Source: Rhizobium sp. 18055 (lineage in GTDB: Bacteria > Pseudomonadota > Alphaproteobacteria > Rhizobiales > Rhizobiaceae). From it: a stretch of DNA of 64,000 nucleotides. The stretch spans positions 310,001 to 374,000 of the forward strand of contig NZ_CACSKD010000001.1 of NCBI RefSeq assembly GCF_902706285.1, written 5' to 3'. How positions within the stretch are numbered: the stretch's first letter is position 1; every line of letters starts with the position of its first letter. The notes under the pieces are model-generated. The model was given only the letters and a program-made list of their open reading frames with translations. It ran no database searches and had not been told where the DNA came from. Positions 1-10,873 of the stretch are shown piece after piece. A program made the translations under genes and the position numbers.

Positions 1-3000
1 TATTCGCCGGGCACGACCGCCGGGTTGTCATGGACGGTTTCGGCTTTTTCGGCGGGCTTGGGGTCCTTCCAGGCGATCAGGCGATAGAACATCGGGATGA
101 AGAACGTCGCGATGAACGTTGCCGCCAGCATGCCGCCAATGACGCCTGTACCGATTGCGTGACGACTTGCCGAGCCTGCCCCTGAGCTGATTGCCAGCGG
201 CACGACACCCAGGATGAAAGCAAGCGACGTCATGACGATCGGACGGAAACGAAGGCGGGCTGCCTCGATCGCCGCCTCGCCGGCGCTCATTCCCTCATGT
301 CGCTTCAGAACGGCGAACTCGACGATGAGGATGGCGTTCTTCGCCGCAAGGCCGATCAGCGTGACCATCCCGATCTGGAAGTAGACGTCGTTGGTCAATC
401 CACGCAGCTCGGTTGCCAGCAGTGCGCCGAACAAGGCGAACGGAATGGCGGTGATGACGGCGAGTGGCAGTGTCCACTTCTCGTACTGCGCCGCAAGGAT
501 CAGGAACACCATGACAATGCCGAAGAGCATTGCCTGCGTGCCGGCGCCGCCAGTTGCCAGTTCCTGGTAGGCCGAGCCTGTCCAGGCGATCTGGTAACTC
601 GCCGGCAGTGTCTGCGCGGCCACTTCCTGCAGCGCCTTGATAGCGTCGCCTGACGTGTAGCCGGGAGCAGGATTGCCGGTGATCTTGGCAGAGTTGAACG
701 CGTTGAAACGTTCGACCTGATCCGGGCCTATGATGCGCGTCACCTTCACCAGCGCATCCAGCGGAATCATGCTGCCGCTGTCAGACCGCACGAACACCTG
801 ACGAAGATCATCAGGCGATTGGCGGAATGCATCTTCAGACTGGAGTTTGACCTGATAGTTGCGGCCATAGAGCGTGAAGTCGTTGACATAGAGGCTGCCG
901 AAAGTGGCCTGCATGGCATCGAAGACGGTGTCGATCGGCACACCGAGCGCCTTCGCCTTTTCGCGATCCAGATCGGCATTATACTGCGGAACGCTGGCGT
1001 CGAACGTGGTGCGCACGGCTGTCAGCTCCGGGCGCTTTGAGGCTGCGGCCACAAGCTTTCCGGCCTGGTCGGCAAGATTGGCAATGCCGTTGCCACCGCG
1101 GTCCTGAACGTAGGCTTCGAAGCCGCCGGTTGTGCTCAGACCCTGGATAGGCGGCGGATTGAATGCCAGAACCATCCCGTCCTTGATACCACTATTGGCA
1201 CCGATGATCGGACCGGCCATGTTTCGTGCATCCAGTGCCGCAGTGGTCCGTTCCTTCCAATCCTTGAGGATGATGAAGGAGACGCCCGCGCTGGTCTTCA
1301 GGCCGCCGGACAGAATGTCAAAGCCGGAGACGGCGAAAACATCCTCGATACCGGGTAGCTTGGTGGTGTTGGCAACCACCTGATCCATCACGGCTTCCGT
1401 ACGCGGCAGCGAGGCCGCCGGCGGCAGGATGGCGATCTGCAGCACCCAGCCCTGGTCCTCGTTCGGAACAAGCGAACCCGGAATGGTGTAGAAGAGGTAT
1501 CCGGTTGCGCCGAGCAGCCCCGCGACCAGCAACAGGCCGATTGCGAACCGCTTGACGAAGAACCGAACGCCCGCGGTGTATCCCGCCGTCAGCCGGTCGA
1601 AGGCACGGTTGAAAATGCGGAACGGCAGCGCCGGCTGGTGATGGCCCGGCTTGAGGATCAGACCGCACAAGGCAGGTGTCAGCGTCAATGCCACGATGCC
1701 CGACAGAATGACCGAGATGGCGATGGTAACGGCAAACTGCTTGTACATCTGGCCGGCAAGGCCGCCCATGAAGGAGACCGGGATGAAGACCGAGCAAAGC
1801 ACGAGCACGATGGCGACCACCGGACCGGTGACCTCACCCATCGCCTTGATCGCCGCATCCTTCGGCGACAGCTTATCGACGGTCATGAGCCGCTCGACGT
1901 TCTCCAGAACCACGATCGCGTCGTCCACCACGATCCCGATGGCCAGCACGAGGCCAAAAAGCGTGAGCAGGTTGATGGAGAAACCGAGCATATACATGCC
2001 GGCAAACGTGCCGATGATCGAGATCGGCACCGCGATCACCGGGATGAGGGTCGCTCTCCAGTTCTGCAGGAACAGGAACACGACGATCACCACGAGCACG
2101 ATTGCCTCGAAGAACGTGTGGATGACTTCTTCAATCGACACCTGAATGAACTTGGTGGTGTCATAAGGCACGCGATAGTCGATGCCGTCAGGGAACGAGC
2201 TCTTCAGCTCGGTCAGACGGGTTTGCAGCGCCTCCATCGTAGCAAGCGCATTGGCGCCCGGCTGCAGGTAGACCGCAATCGGGACCGCCGGAATGCCGTT
2301 CAGACTGCTCTGCACCGAGTAGCTTTTGGTGCCGAGTTCGATGCGGGCGACGTCCTTCAACCGCAGCGTTGCCGCATTGCTTGTCGATCTCAGGATGATG
2401 TTGCCGAAGGCATCCGCATCCGCGAGGCGCCCCTGCGTGGAGACGCTATAGGTGAATGGCTGCCCGGTGGCGCTGGGCTGGTCGCCGAAGCGGCCGGCCG
2501 CAAATTGGGAGTTCTGCTCCGTGATGGCGGCCGACACATCGCTCGGCGTCAGATTATACTGCGCCATCTTGTCCGGCCGCAGCCAGACGCGCATCGAATA
2601 GTCTATGTCGCCGAGAACGTTGACGTCGCCGACGCCCGGAATACGCTTGAGATCGTCGAGGACGTTCAAAAGCGCATAGTTGCCGACATAGGCACGGTCG
2701 TACTGTGTGCTTGTCGAGAACATCGCGACGAAAGCGAGAATCGAATTCGAGCGCTTCGCAACGACCACGCCCTGACGGGTGACCTCCTGCGGCAAGGTGG
2801 ATGTCGCCCGCTGAACCCGGTTGTTGACGTTGATTGCCGCCTGGTCCGCATCGGTGCCGAGCGCAAACGTCACCGTGATCTGCATGGTGCCGCTGTTGGA
2901 GTTCGTCGACTGCATGTAGAGCATGTTCTCGACGCCGTTGATCTGCTGCTCCAGCGGAGCGGCGACCGTCTGGGCAACCGTTTCGGCGCTGGCGCCCGGA

Positions 3001-3149
3001 TAGGTGGCTGTTACCACCACCTGCGGCGGCACCAGCTCCGGATACTGCGCGATAGGAAGTGCCCGCATGGCCAGCACGCCGGCAAGGACGATGACAATGG
3101 AAATCACCGCCGCGAAGACCGGCCGGTCAATAAAGAATCTGTTGCCCAT
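1..3149 (-). CDS. RND multidrug efflux permease (AcrB/MexB type, HAE1), C-terminal end at window edge
   Basis: Inner-membrane proton-driven pump that exports hydrophobic compounds through a tripartite complex. The 1049 codons in the window start [17 protein letters not shown], the typical HAE1 opening with the first membrane helix. They include the porter-domain segment [14 protein letters not shown] and the TM4 proton-relay aspartate pair ([14 protein letters not shown], about residues 409-410). The last in-window bases after a Glu codon are TA, so a stop codon may lie one base outside; the length already matches the family (about 1050). Its start overlaps the stop of the upstream adaptor gene by one base (TGATG), so the two are translationally coupled. 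Substrate unknown; no outer-membrane factor gene is visible in the window. Confidence 0.93.
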   Translation of the reverse strand, partial: MGNRFFIDRPVFAAVISIVIVLAGVLAMRALPIAQYPELVPPQVVVTATYPGASAETVAQTVAAPLEQQINGVENMLYMQSTNSNSGTMQITVTFALGTDADQAAINVNNRVQRATSTLPQEVTRQGVVVAKRSNSILAFVAMFSTSTQYDRAYVGNYALLNVLDDLKRIPGVGDVNVLGDIDYSMRVWLRPDKMAQYNLTPSDVSAAITEQNSQFAAGRFGDQPSATGQPFTYSVSTQGRLADADAFGNIILRSTSNAATLRLKDVARIELGTKSYSVQSSLNGIPAVPIAVYLQPGANALATMEALQTRLTELKSSFPDGIDYRVPYDTTKFIQVSIEEVIHTFFEAIVLVVIVVFLFLQNWRATLIPVIAVPISIIGTFAGMYMLGFSINLLTLFGLVLAIGIVVDDAIVVLENVERLMTVDKLSPKDAAIKAMGEVTGPVVAIVLVLCSVFIPVSFMGGLAGQMYKQFAVTIAISVILSGIVALTLTPALCGLILKPGHHQPALPFRIFNRAFDRLTAGYTAGVRFFVKRFAIGLLLVAGLLGATGYLFYTIPGSLVPNEDQGWVLQIAILPPAASLPRTEAVMDQVVANTTKLPGIEDVFAVSGFDILSGGLKTSAGVSFIILKDWKERTTAALDARNMAGPIIGANSGIKDGMVLAFNPPPIQGLSTTGGFEAYVQDRGGNGIANLADQAGKLVAAASKRPELTAVRTTFDASVPQYNADLDREKAKALGVPIDTVFDAMQATFGSLYVNDFTLYGRNYQVKLQSEDAFRQSPDDLRQVFVRSDSGSMIPLDALVKVTRIIGPDQVERFNAFNSAKITGNPAPGYTSGDAIKALQEVAAQTLPASYQIAWTGSAYQELATGGAGTQAMLFGIVMVFLILAAQYEKWTLPLAVITAIPFALFGALLATELRGLTNDVYFQIGMVTLIGLAAKNAILIVEFAVLKRHEGMSAGEAAIEAARLRFRPIVMTSLAFILGVVPLAISSGAGSASRHAIGTGVIGGMLAATFIATFFIPMFYRLIAWKDPKPAEKAETVHDNPAVVPGE

Positions 3150-4327
3150 CAGTTCGTCGCAATCTTCTTAGCGGCGGTGCCCGCATCCGCATCGACTGCC
3201 GATGCCTGCACAGGTGACCCGGGGCGTACCTTGATGATGCCTTCGGTGATGAGCTGCTCGCCGGCGGCAAGACCTGAGGTGACAATCCAGTTGCTGCCGA
3301 CCTTCTGGCCAAGCGTTACAGTGTTGATCTTGGCCTTGCCGTCTTTTCCGACGGTATAGACGAATTGTCCCTGCGGGGTCTGCATCAGCGCCACCTCCGG
3401 GATGACGATGGCATCATCCGCCGTGACGCCGCTGACTGTCGCCCGGACGAATTGGCCGGGAATAAGCTGCCGGTCGGGGTTGTCGATGACGGCACGCGCC
3501 TGGATCGTACCGGTGTTGACGTCGACCGTAGCGGAGGTGAAGTCAACAAGACCTTCGTGGCCGTACGCCGAGCCGTCACCGAATGTCAGCTTGACGCGCA
3601 GCTTCTGGTCCTGGCCCTTGCTCTTCATCAGATCGATGAGGTGGCGGATCTCGCGCGCTTCAGCATCTGAGAACGAGAAGTTGACGTAGACAGGATCAAG
3701 CTGGGTGATGCTGGTGAGCAGGCTCGAATCCGTGCTGATCAGGCTGCCTTCGGAGACCTGATCGAGGCTCGTGATCCCTTCGATCGGCGCCGTGACCTTC
3801 GTATAGCCGAGATTGAGCTTTGCGGTCTGGATCTGGGCTTCGGCTGAAGCGACGGCGGCCTCGGCAAGTTCGCGGGTCGAAATCGCGTCGTCACGGCTCT
3901 TTTCGCTGCCGACATTCTGGTCAAAAAGGCTGATGTTGCGCTTTTCCTCGCGCATGCCCTGGTTCAGCTGTGCCTGTGCCTGCTTCAGGACTGCCTGTGC
4001 CTGCATCAGTGCCGCTTCGTAAGGGGCCGGATCGATCAGGAACAACACGTCGCCAGCCTTGACCTCGGCACCTTCGACGAAATTGCGCTTCAGCAGGATA
4101 CCGCTGACGCGGGCGCGCACCTCGGTCTGGCGAAATGCCGAAATGCGTGCGGCATATTCATAGCTCAGCGGAACCGATGTGGCTGCGACATTGACCGTCG
4201 ATACCGATGGCGGTGGGGGAGCTGCAGCCTGTTGGGCCATCGCTGTGGATGACAGAAGCGCCACGACACTCGTCATGAGCAAACAGTGGTGGATCGCTGA
4301 AAAATGCCGCCGATTTTTATTGTTCAT
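3149..4327 (-). CDS. RND efflux periplasmic adaptor (membrane fusion protein)
   Basis: 392-residue adaptor linking an RND permease to an outer-membrane channel. It has an N-terminal signal peptide ending near [11 protein letters not shown] (about residue 33). A biotinyl-lipoyl-like half follows ([28 protein letters not shown]), then an alpha-helical hairpin rich in Ala, Gln and Glu (about 105-170), the second lipoyl half and a beta-barrel (PGQFVRATV). The order matches AcrA/MexA/MexE adaptors. It is the first gene of a two-gene operon and its stop overlaps the permease start. No TetR or LysR regulator lies beside it; the about 740-bp upstream gap would have to hold the promoter. No Cys lipobox is obvious, so it is probably periplasmic rather than lipid-anchored. 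Confidence 0.92.
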   Translation of the reverse strand: MNNKNRRHFSAIHHCLLMTSVVALLSSTAMAQQAAAPPPPSVSTVNVAATSVPLSYEYAARISAFRQTEVRARVSGILLKRNFVEGAEVKAGDVLFLIDPAPYEAALMQAQAVLKQAQAQLNQGMREEKRNISLFDQNVGSEKSRDDAISTRELAEAAVASAEAQIQTAKLNLGYTKVTAPIEGITSLDQVSEGSLISTDSSLLTSITQLDPVYVNFSFSDAEAREIRHLIDLMKSKGQDQKLRVKLTFGDGSAYGHEGLVDFTSATVDVNTGTIQARAVIDNPDRQLIPGQFVRATVSGVTADDAIVIPEVALMQTPQGQFVYTVGKDGKAKINTVTLGQKVGSNWIVTSGLAAGEQLITEGIIKVRPGSPVQASAVDADAGTAAKKIATN

Positions 4328-5068
4328 TGTATTTCGCCTTTAATTCCGCGCCCGATTCAACCGGGCAACTTTATTCCCTCCTCCCCTGGCACCTCCGCCA
4401 GTCCGTTTAATTCAACCTTGGAATCCGGCCGATACGCTCCCCCCAAGCGGTCGATCAGATACCGTTCCCGCTCACCTCACTCGGTGACCGACTGCAATTC
4501 AATCAAGTTCTGGACGATCCAGGAAAAGATTGCGTTTTTTACGATCATTCCGGTTCGCACCCTGCGAGCAGATTGCACATGGTTGGTTCCACCAACGCAG
4601 TAAAACCCATTCCCAAGCCGACTTGGATATGTGAGTAACAGCTGGATCGCGACATGTTAAGCCACCGAGATCGGCATGGAGCCATGAGGCAAATTCATGA
4701 ATAGCGCCGTCATGCGCCCCCGACTACGGAAGCCCGCGCGACATGTTGTGATACAAAATGGCCTCATTTGCCCAGAAGACGGCACTATTTTGCCCGAAAA
4801 CGACGTATTGCCGCCATATTAGAAAGTGCCTTCATACCGTCGGCACGCCCTTTTCCCGACCGCGCGGTAGCGATCACCGCGGCGTCTGGTCGCAAGCAAC
4901 TTTTCGTGTCCTTCTAAATCACGGCACCATCACCATCGCGCAGATATTAACGATTGGTTAACCATATCCGTCGTTTACAATCATTATCGGCCTTCAGGTC
5001 GTTGATTCGAAGGCCCGGCGCCAAATTTGCGTCGGATGCGGGGAAACGCGATTGCGGCGATCGGAAAC
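4328..5068. other. Divergent intergenic region between efflux operon and cellulose operon
   Basis: About 740 bases without a convincing gene. It is visibly more AT-rich than its flanks and must contain the promoters of the leftward efflux operon and the rightward bcs operon. A short inverted repeat GTTGG-TTCCA-CCAAC lies near 4583-4597. An open frame at 4304-4603 (+) has no ribosome-binding site and non-coding-like composition. I see no confident sigma-70 hexamers, riboswitch or tRNA. Confidence 0.5.
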
Positions 5069-6085
5069 ATGGGTTTGCTAAGATTGATAGCCCTTGCAGG
5101 GCTAGCTGGTCTTGCGGCCGGCTGCACATCGACTGGAAGTGTCAGACAACCGAGCGCGGCCGAAACGATCGCGAGCGAGAAGGCACTTGTGTTGCCGCCG
5201 CCTGGTGGCCCGTCGATCGTCAGCGTCGTGGAGCAGAAGCGCGGCAATGGCGTGGATCAATCCATCTCGCTGTTCACCTCGTCCTCCGTTCCCGGCCAGA
5301 ATTTCCTGAAGGTCCAGTTTCTCGGCGCAAGCGGCGCCAATCCGGGTGCAGGCAACGCCTCCTACAAAATGGTGAGCGAAAGCGGCACTGCGCGCGAGAT
5401 GGCGGCATCCGTCCCGGGTGTGCGCATGGCGCGGTCGGCAACCTTCCTGCAGAACAGCTACGGACCGTTCGGCTATGCCTCCGGCACAAGCCGCAGCGGC
5501 GACACCTGCATCTACGCCTGGCAGCAGATCCGTTCGAGACGCTCGGATCAGACCCAGGCACGCAATTTCGGCATGATCCAGGTTCGCCTTCGCCTTTGCG
5601 ATGCACGCGCGACCGAGCGCCAATTGCTGGGTGTGATGTACGGATATACCGTGATCGGCACTTTCAACGGCGAGATCTGGAACCCCTTCGGCATGACACA
5701 AGGGGCCGACCAGAGCCTCGGGCGCGCCGGCAACCCGATCTATCCGGATGAAGGCGGTTATCGAAACTCGCCGATGCCAATCGGCTATGAGCCAGCGGAA
5801 GAGCCCGTGACCAGGCGCCCGGCAGTCGCCCGCCAGACAGTGGCGAGACCTGCCGCTGCCGAAGCGCCGGTTTTGCCGCAGGCGGTTGGTCCGCGTGTAC
5901 CGGGACCAGACCTGTCCGAGAACACCCAACAGACGCCGATGATCGCACCGGCGCTTTCGAATCCACCGGTTCAACAACAAGCCCGGCAACAAGCCCGGCA
6001 ACAAGCGATGACGGCAAGCGGCGTGACCGTGCCGTCACCCGACTGCATCGGCACTGCGGCCATGACGGCCGCCTGCCAGAGATAG
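5069..6085 (+). CDS. bcsN: Cellulose biosynthesis accessory lipoprotein BcsN
   Basis: Rhizobial cellulose-operon accessory protein; its biochemical role is not established. Starting at ATG 5069 gives a compact lipoprotein signal, LAGLAAGC with Cys19 as lipidation site, so the product is probably a lipoprotein. The same frame is open further up, with ATG 5036 and TTG 5027 as alternative starts. The middle (about residues 40-230) carries the BcsN-like region with FGYASGTSRSGDTCIYAWQQ. The C-terminal third is Pro/Ala/Gln-rich, low complexity and contains a short tandem repeat. It lies 58 bp upstream of bcsA on the same strand and is likely the first gene of the bcs operon. Identification rests on recalled similarity to rhizobial BcsN and on position. 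Confidence 0.8.
   Translation: MGLLRLIALAGLAGLAAGCTSTGSVRQPSAAETIASEKALVLPPPGGPSIVSVVEQKRGNGVDQSISLFTSSSVPGQNFLKVQFLGASGANPGAGNASYKMVSESGTAREMAASVPGVRMARSATFLQNSYGPFGYASGTSRSGDTCIYAWQQIRSRRSDQTQARNFGMIQVRLRLCDARATERQLLGVMYGYTVIGTFNGEIWNPFGMTQGADQSLGRAGNPIYPDEGGYRNSPMPIGYEPAEEPVTRRPAVARQTVARPAAAEAPVLPQAVGPRVPGPDLSENTQQTPMIAPALSNPPVQQQARQQARQQAMTASGVTVPSPDCIGTAAMTAACQR
5975..6007 (+). repeat. 12-bp in-frame tandem repeat in bcsN
   Basis: Two perfect copies of CAACAAGCCCGG (5975-5986 and 5987-5998) followed by a partial third copy. They encode QQAR-QQAR-QQA near the BcsN C-terminus. The unit is a multiple of three, so copy-number change would keep the frame. Confidence 0.9.
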
Positions 6086-6143
6086 ATGACGACAGGCCGG
6101 TGACGCCTCTGGTGTCCGGCTCAATGCCTTCGAAGGAAAGCCG

Positions 6144-8333
6144 ATGCATAAGGCCCGCAGCATCCTGATCTGGGCAGTCGTTGCGCTCTGCGTGATTGTG
6201 CTGGTCACCTTGCCGGTGAACCTGCAGGCGCAGCTTATCGCCAGCATCACCGTGGTCGCCGTCATGGCCATCATCAAGGGGCTGAAGGGCGAAGGAACCT
6301 GGCGCCTGATCGCGCTCGCCTTCGGCACATCAATCGTCATGCGCTACGTCTACTGGCGCACCACCAGCACGCTGCCGCCCCTGAACCAGCCGGAAAACTT
6401 CATTCCCGGCCTGCTGCTTTATCTGGCTGAAATGTACAGCGTGGCGATGCTGGCGCTCAGCCTGTTCATCGTCGCCACACCGCTGCCGCCGCGCCCGTCG
6501 CGAGCCGGGAAGCTCGACCGCTTTCCGCATGTCGATGTCTTCGTTCCGACCTATAATGAAGACTCGCATCTTCTCGCCAATACGCTCTCCGCCGCCAAGG
6601 CTATGGATTACCCCGCGGACAAGCTGCACGTCTGGCTGCTCGACGATGGCGGAACCCTGCAGAAGCGCAATTCCAACAAGCTGCTCGAAGCCCAGGCGGC
6701 CGTCGCCCGGCACACCGAACTCAAGCAGTTGTGCGAGGATATCGGCGTTCGCTACCTGACGCGCGAACGCAACGAACACGCAAAGGCCGGCAATCTCAAC
6801 AATGGCATGCAGCACTCGACAGGCGAACTGATTGCCGTGTTCGATGCCGACCACGCACCTGCGCGCGACTTCCTGCTGGAGACAGTTGGCTATTTCGACG
6901 ACGATCCGAAGCTCTTTCTGGTGCAGACGCCGCACTTCTTCATCAATCCCGATCCGCTGGAGCGCAATCTGCGCACCTTCGACAAAATGCCGAGCGAGAA
7001 CGAAATGTTCTACGGCATCATCCAGCGCGGCCTCGACAAATGGAACGCCGCTTTCTTCTGCGGATCGGCAGCGGTGCTGAGCCGCAAGGCACTGGAATCG
7101 CAACAGGGTTTCAGCGGCATCAGCATCACCGAGGACTGCGAAACAGCACTTTCGCTTCATGGCGCCGGCTGGAACAGCATCTATGTCGACAAACCGTTGA
7201 TCGCGGGATTGCAGCCGGCGACCTTCGCCAGCTTCATCGGCCAGCGCAGCCGCTGGGCACAGGGAATGATGCAGATCCTGCGCTTCCGCTTCCCGTTGCT
7301 GAAGCGTGGCCTGACCATTCCGCAGCGCTTCTGCTACATGTCGTCCACGCTATTCTGGCTGTTTCCCTTCCCGCGCACGGTGTTCCTGTTCGCGCCACTG
7401 TTTTATCTTTTCTTCGACCTCGAGATCTTCACCGCCTCGGGCGGCGAGTTCCTCGCCTACACCCTCGCCTACATGCTCGTGAACCTGATCATGCAGAATT
7501 ACCTCTACGGCTCGTTCCGCTGGCCCTGGATCTCCGAACTCTACGAATATGTGCAGACGGTGCATCTGCTGCCGGCGGTCATCTCGGTGATGCTCAATCC
7601 GCGCAAGCCGACCTTCAAGGTGACGGCCAAGGACGAATCCATCGCTGTCAGCCGGCTGTCGGAGATCAGCAGACCTTTCTTCGTGATCTTCGCCGTGCAG
7701 ATCATCGCCCTGATCGTCACGATCTACAGGATCTATACAGAGCCCTACAAGGCTGACGTGACGCTGGTGGTGGGCGGCTGGAACCTGATCAACCTGATCA
7801 TGGCCGGCTGCGCGCTGGGCGTGGTCTCCGAGCGCGGCGAACGCGCCTCGTCACGCCGTGTCCGCGTCAATCGCCGCGCCGAGTTCGGCATCAACGGCAA
7901 ATGGTACACGGCCTCGATCGAAGACGTATCGGTGCACGGCGCCCGCCTGCATGTGTTCGACAAGCAGCTCGAGCAATCCCTGGTCGGCATCGAGGGAGAG
8001 GTTCGCTTCCGGCCCTTCAGCGGTGCCGAGGTCGAAACGCTGCCGCTGATCATCCGCAATATTCAACCAACCGATGGCTTGCTGGCCGTCGGCTGCCAAT
8101 ATGTGCCCAAGCGCGCACTCGACCATCGTCTGATCGCCGATCTGATGTTCGCCAATTCAGCGCAATGGACACAGTTTCAGGAGGGCCGGCGCCGCAACCC
8201 AGGACTTATTCGCGGAACCATCTGGTTTGTTGGACTGGCACTCTACCAAACCAGTCGAGGCCTGGTTTACTTCTTCCGCAGCATGCGGCCGGAGCGCGAG
8301 GAGCAACGGCGAGACGCAAAGGCGAACGGCTGA
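6144..8333 (+). CDS. bcsA: Cellulose synthase catalytic subunit (UDP-forming), GT2 with PilZ domain
   Basis: Polymerises UDP-glucose into beta-1,4-glucan and moves the chain across the inner membrane; activated by cyclic di-GMP. The 729 residues contain N-terminal membrane helices (about 5-120). The GT2 core follows with PTYNED (about 134), DDGG at 167, the DAD metal-binding motif at 234-236, TED at 329-331 and QRSRW at 367-371. More membrane helices come next, then a PilZ domain from about 571 with the c-di-GMP motif RRVRVNRR followed by DVSVHG. All processive-synthase residues are intact. A good ribosome-binding site (AAGGAAAG) precedes ATG 6144. The stop overlaps the bcsB start by one base. 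Called celA in Agrobacterium. Confidence 0.97.
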   Translation: MHKARSILIWAVVALCVIVLVTLPVNLQAQLIASITVVAVMAIIKGLKGEGTWRLIALAFGTSIVMRYVYWRTTSTLPPLNQPENFIPGLLLYLAEMYSVAMLALSLFIVATPLPPRPSRAGKLDRFPHVDVFVPTYNEDSHLLANTLSAAKAMDYPADKLHVWLLDDGGTLQKRNSNKLLEAQAAVARHTELKQLCEDIGVRYLTRERNEHAKAGNLNNGMQHSTGELIAVFDADHAPARDFLLETVGYFDDDPKLFLVQTPHFFINPDPLERNLRTFDKMPSENEMFYGIIQRGLDKWNAAFFCGSAAVLSRKALESQQGFSGISITEDCETALSLHGAGWNSIYVDKPLIAGLQPATFASFIGQRSRWAQGMMQILRFRFPLLKRGLTIPQRFCYMSSTLFWLFPFPRTVFLFAPLFYLFFDLEIFTASGGEFLAYTLAYMLVNLIMQNYLYGSFRWPWISELYEYVQTVHLLPAVISVMLNPRKPTFKVTAKDESIAVSRLSEISRPFFVIFAVQIIALIVTIYRIYTEPYKADVTLVVGGWNLINLIMAGCALGVVSERGERASSRRVRVNRRAEFGINGKWYTASIEDVSVHGARLHVFDKQLEQSLVGIEGEVRFRPFSGAEVETLPLIIRNIQPTDGLLAVGCQYVPKRALDHRLIADLMFANSAQWTQFQEGRRRNPGLIRGTIWFVGLALYQTSRGLVYFFRSMRPEREEQRRDAKANG

Positions 8334-10873
8334 TGAAAAAGCTCATCTGTTCACTTGCCATTCTTCTCGGTGCATCGGTCCTGGCCCATGCGCAGACGAC
8401 GCCGTTCGACATGTCGGGTGAACGTCCGGCGGATGCGCCTGCGGTCGCGCCGCGGCTGACGCTTCCTGCAACGCCGGTAGCGCCGGTTCAAGCCCCGGCG
8501 GTTACAAGCACCCAGCCTGCGCCAGCAGCGCCCCCGGCGGCGACAGCCCCTCCTCCCATACAGCCATTTTCCATGGCGCCTGCAGCACCTGCCCAGCCTG
8601 CAGCGGAGCTCGCAGATCCCGCGGCGCAGCCAGCCGTGCCCGCATTGCAGCCAGCGGCTCCAGCCGTACAGACGCGTCCGGCGCAGTTCAAACAGGCCGC
8701 GGCACCGGCAGCAATTCCCCTTCCCGCGGGCACGTCACGCCGCTATGTCGTTCCGTTCGCCAAACTTGGAATGGACGGTGAATATGACCGTAGATCCTGG
8801 TCGGTCTACCTGACGCCAGAGCAAGCCGCAGCCACCGCGACTTTCAACTTCACCTATCAGAACGCGATCGTGGTTGCGCCCGAGACCTCGCAATTCACCA
8901 TCCTGATCAACAACAGGATCATTGGCGAACAGCCGGTTGCATCGCCGGATGGCTCATCGAGCGTTTCGTTCAGCGTTCCACCGCGGCTGCTGCAGCCAGG
9001 CGCCAACCTGCTGACGATCGAGGCCACTCACCGTCACCGCACGGATTGCAGTGTTCAATCGACATACGAACTTTGGTCCGATATCGATCCATCACAGACA
9101 TTCCTGAGCTTCGTTGGCGAAGAATCGGCCAAGTTTTCCAGCACCGATGCCATCCGGGCGATCGGCGTCGACGGCACGGGCCAGACCGCATTCAATTTCG
9201 TGGTTCCGGCGCTGGATCAACCGGGAACCACCAAACCGCTGCTGAGACTGGCCCAGGGGCTGTCGATCTTGAGCGGAATGCCGAACCAGAGCAGTTCCTT
9301 CACAACCGATACCCTGCCGCCTTCTTCCCCCGGGCGCATGACGGTGGTGGTTGGGACACCCAGCGAGTTGCAGCCGCTTTTTGCCGTTCCGATTGCGGCA
9401 CAGACGGCTGCCCTGGCCACTTTCGCCACAGATCCGCGCTCCGGCCAACCTGTTCTATTGATCACCGGACCATCTTGGCCTGCCATCTCCACGGCCATCG
9501 ATACCATCGTCTCGACCACCGATCGATCCACCACGGTTCGCCGCGACGCCTTGGCCACCCAGCGATGGGCAGCACCCGATGCCCCACTTATCTTCGCCGA
9601 CAGAACAATCCCGTTCTCGCAACTGGGCGTCAAATCAACCGAATTTTCCGGCCGGCGGTTCCGCACCAATTTCAACATCGCCGTACCTGCAGATTTCTAC
9701 GCCAACGCCTATGGCGAGGCGACTGTTCTGCTTGACGCCGCCTATACGCAGAGCGTTCTCCCCGGCAGCCATGTCGATGTCTATGTGAACGGAAATATCG
9801 CTTCGACCCTGCCAATCACCTCGACCGGCGGCGGCATTTTCCGCCATCTGCCGATCCGGGTGACCATGCGGCACTTCAAGCCCGGGCTGAACACGGTATC
9901 ACTCGAGGCGATCCTGCTGACCAACGAGGACGAGATCTGCGTGCCCGGAACGACCGCGGGTACCGGCCCGCGTTTCGCGCTGTTCGATACCAGCGAATTC
10001 CACATGCCCGACTTCGCGCGTGTCGGTCAGCGTCCAAACCTTGCAGCACTTGCAGGGACGGGCTATCCCTATAGCCGCGCTCCAACGCCGACGCCGATCT
10101 TCATCGACCGCATCGATTCCGACACGCTCTCGGCAGCAGCAACCCTGCTCGGCAGGATTGCACTTGTCGCCGGGCGGCCGATCGACATTGAACCCGCCGC
10201 CTCACCGGCTGCGATCGGCGAGCGCGACGCGATTTTCATCGGCTCCATTTCACAAATGCCGCAGGCGGTACTTTCACAGCTCAACATCGCGACAACCAGC
10301 CAAGCCACATGGCGGCCGCTGGCGGCAACGCAGACAACGCCGAGTGAGACATCGGTGATGTTCGACCAATGGCGCTCCAAGGTGAGCGGCGGCGTCTGGC
10401 AGGGCCAGATCACCTCGTTCCAGGAATGGCTGCGGCGCAACTTCGATATCTCGCTCAGTTCGCTGCAATTCGTACCGGGGGCGGAAAAGCTGTTCACTCC
10501 ATCAAATGCCAACAGCTTCCTGATCGCCCAGGGAACCAGCACGGCCGGCACCTCGACATGGACGATCGTGACCGCACCATCCGCAAGAGATCTTCGCGAA
10601 GGCGCAAATGCCGTCACGAGGCAGATGAACTGGCCTGCAATTGCAGGCCATGTCACGACCTTCTCGTCGGCCACGGGCAAGATCGAGACCGTCCCGGTCA
10701 GCCGTTTCGACTTCACGCCGACGGAGACCTGGACCTTTGCCAACTACCGCCTGATTGCTGCAAACTGGCTATCCACCAATATCCTCTCCTACGCGGTGCT
10801 GCTCGTCATCATGTCGCTCCTCGTCGGCGCGGCAACGGCTGGGATGCTTGGACGGCTGGGTCGCGGAAAATGA
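8333..10873 (+). CDS. bcsB: Cellulose synthase periplasmic subunit BcsB
   Basis: Periplasmic partner of BcsA that guides the nascent glucan; anchored by one C-terminal helix. ATG 8333 overlaps the bcsA stop (TGATG) and gives MKKLICSLAILLGASVLAHAQ, a clear signal peptide, so the 846-residue product begins here although the frame is open further upstream. Residues about 30-125 are a Pro/Ala-rich linker of low complexity. The BcsB fold follows, with FAKLGMDGEYDRRSW and RTDCSVQSTYELW. The end has a membrane helix (SYAVLLVIMSLLVGAATAG) and a basic tail. The stop overlaps the bcsZ start by four bases (ATGA). The long Pro/Ala linker is an extension relative to the core family. Confidence 0.95.
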   Translation: MKKLICSLAILLGASVLAHAQTTPFDMSGERPADAPAVAPRLTLPATPVAPVQAPAVTSTQPAPAAPPAATAPPPIQPFSMAPAAPAQPAAELADPAAQPAVPALQPAAPAVQTRPAQFKQAAAPAAIPLPAGTSRRYVVPFAKLGMDGEYDRRSWSVYLTPEQAAATATFNFTYQNAIVVAPETSQFTILINNRIIGEQPVASPDGSSSVSFSVPPRLLQPGANLLTIEATHRHRTDCSVQSTYELWSDIDPSQTFLSFVGEESAKFSSTDAIRAIGVDGTGQTAFNFVVPALDQPGTTKPLLRLAQGLSILSGMPNQSSSFTTDTLPPSSPGRMTVVVGTPSELQPLFAVPIAAQTAALATFATDPRSGQPVLLITGPSWPAISTAIDTIVSTTDRSTTVRRDALATQRWAAPDAPLIFADRTIPFSQLGVKSTEFSGRRFRTNFNIAVPADFYANAYGEATVLLDAAYTQSVLPGSHVDVYVNGNIASTLPITSTGGGIFRHLPIRVTMRHFKPGLNTVSLEAILLTNEDEICVPGTTAGTGPRFALFDTSEFHMPDFARVGQRPNLAALAGTGYPYSRAPTPTPIFIDRIDSDTLSAAATLLGRIALVAGRPIDIEPAASPAAIGERDAIFIGSISQMPQAVLSQLNIATTSQATWRPLAATQTTPSETSVMFDQWRSKVSGGVWQGQITSFQEWLRRNFDISLSSLQFVPGAEKLFTPSNANSFLIAQGTSTAGTSTWTIVTAPSARDLREGANAVTRQMNWPAIAGHVTTFSSATGKIETVPVSRFDFTPTETWTFANYRLIAANWLSTNILSYAVLLVIMSLLVGAATAGMLGRLGRGK

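Noticed and set aside
1638..3359. 573-codon open frame on the + strand
   Set aside because: Antisense shadow of the RND permease gene. The translation is rich in Arg, His and Asp with no recognisable domain, a usual by-product of high-GC coding sequence.
4304..4603. 99-codon open frame on the + strand upstream of the cellulose operon
   Set aside because: No ribosome-binding site, overlaps the start of the efflux adaptor gene, and Ser/Pro/Arg-rich non-protein-like composition.
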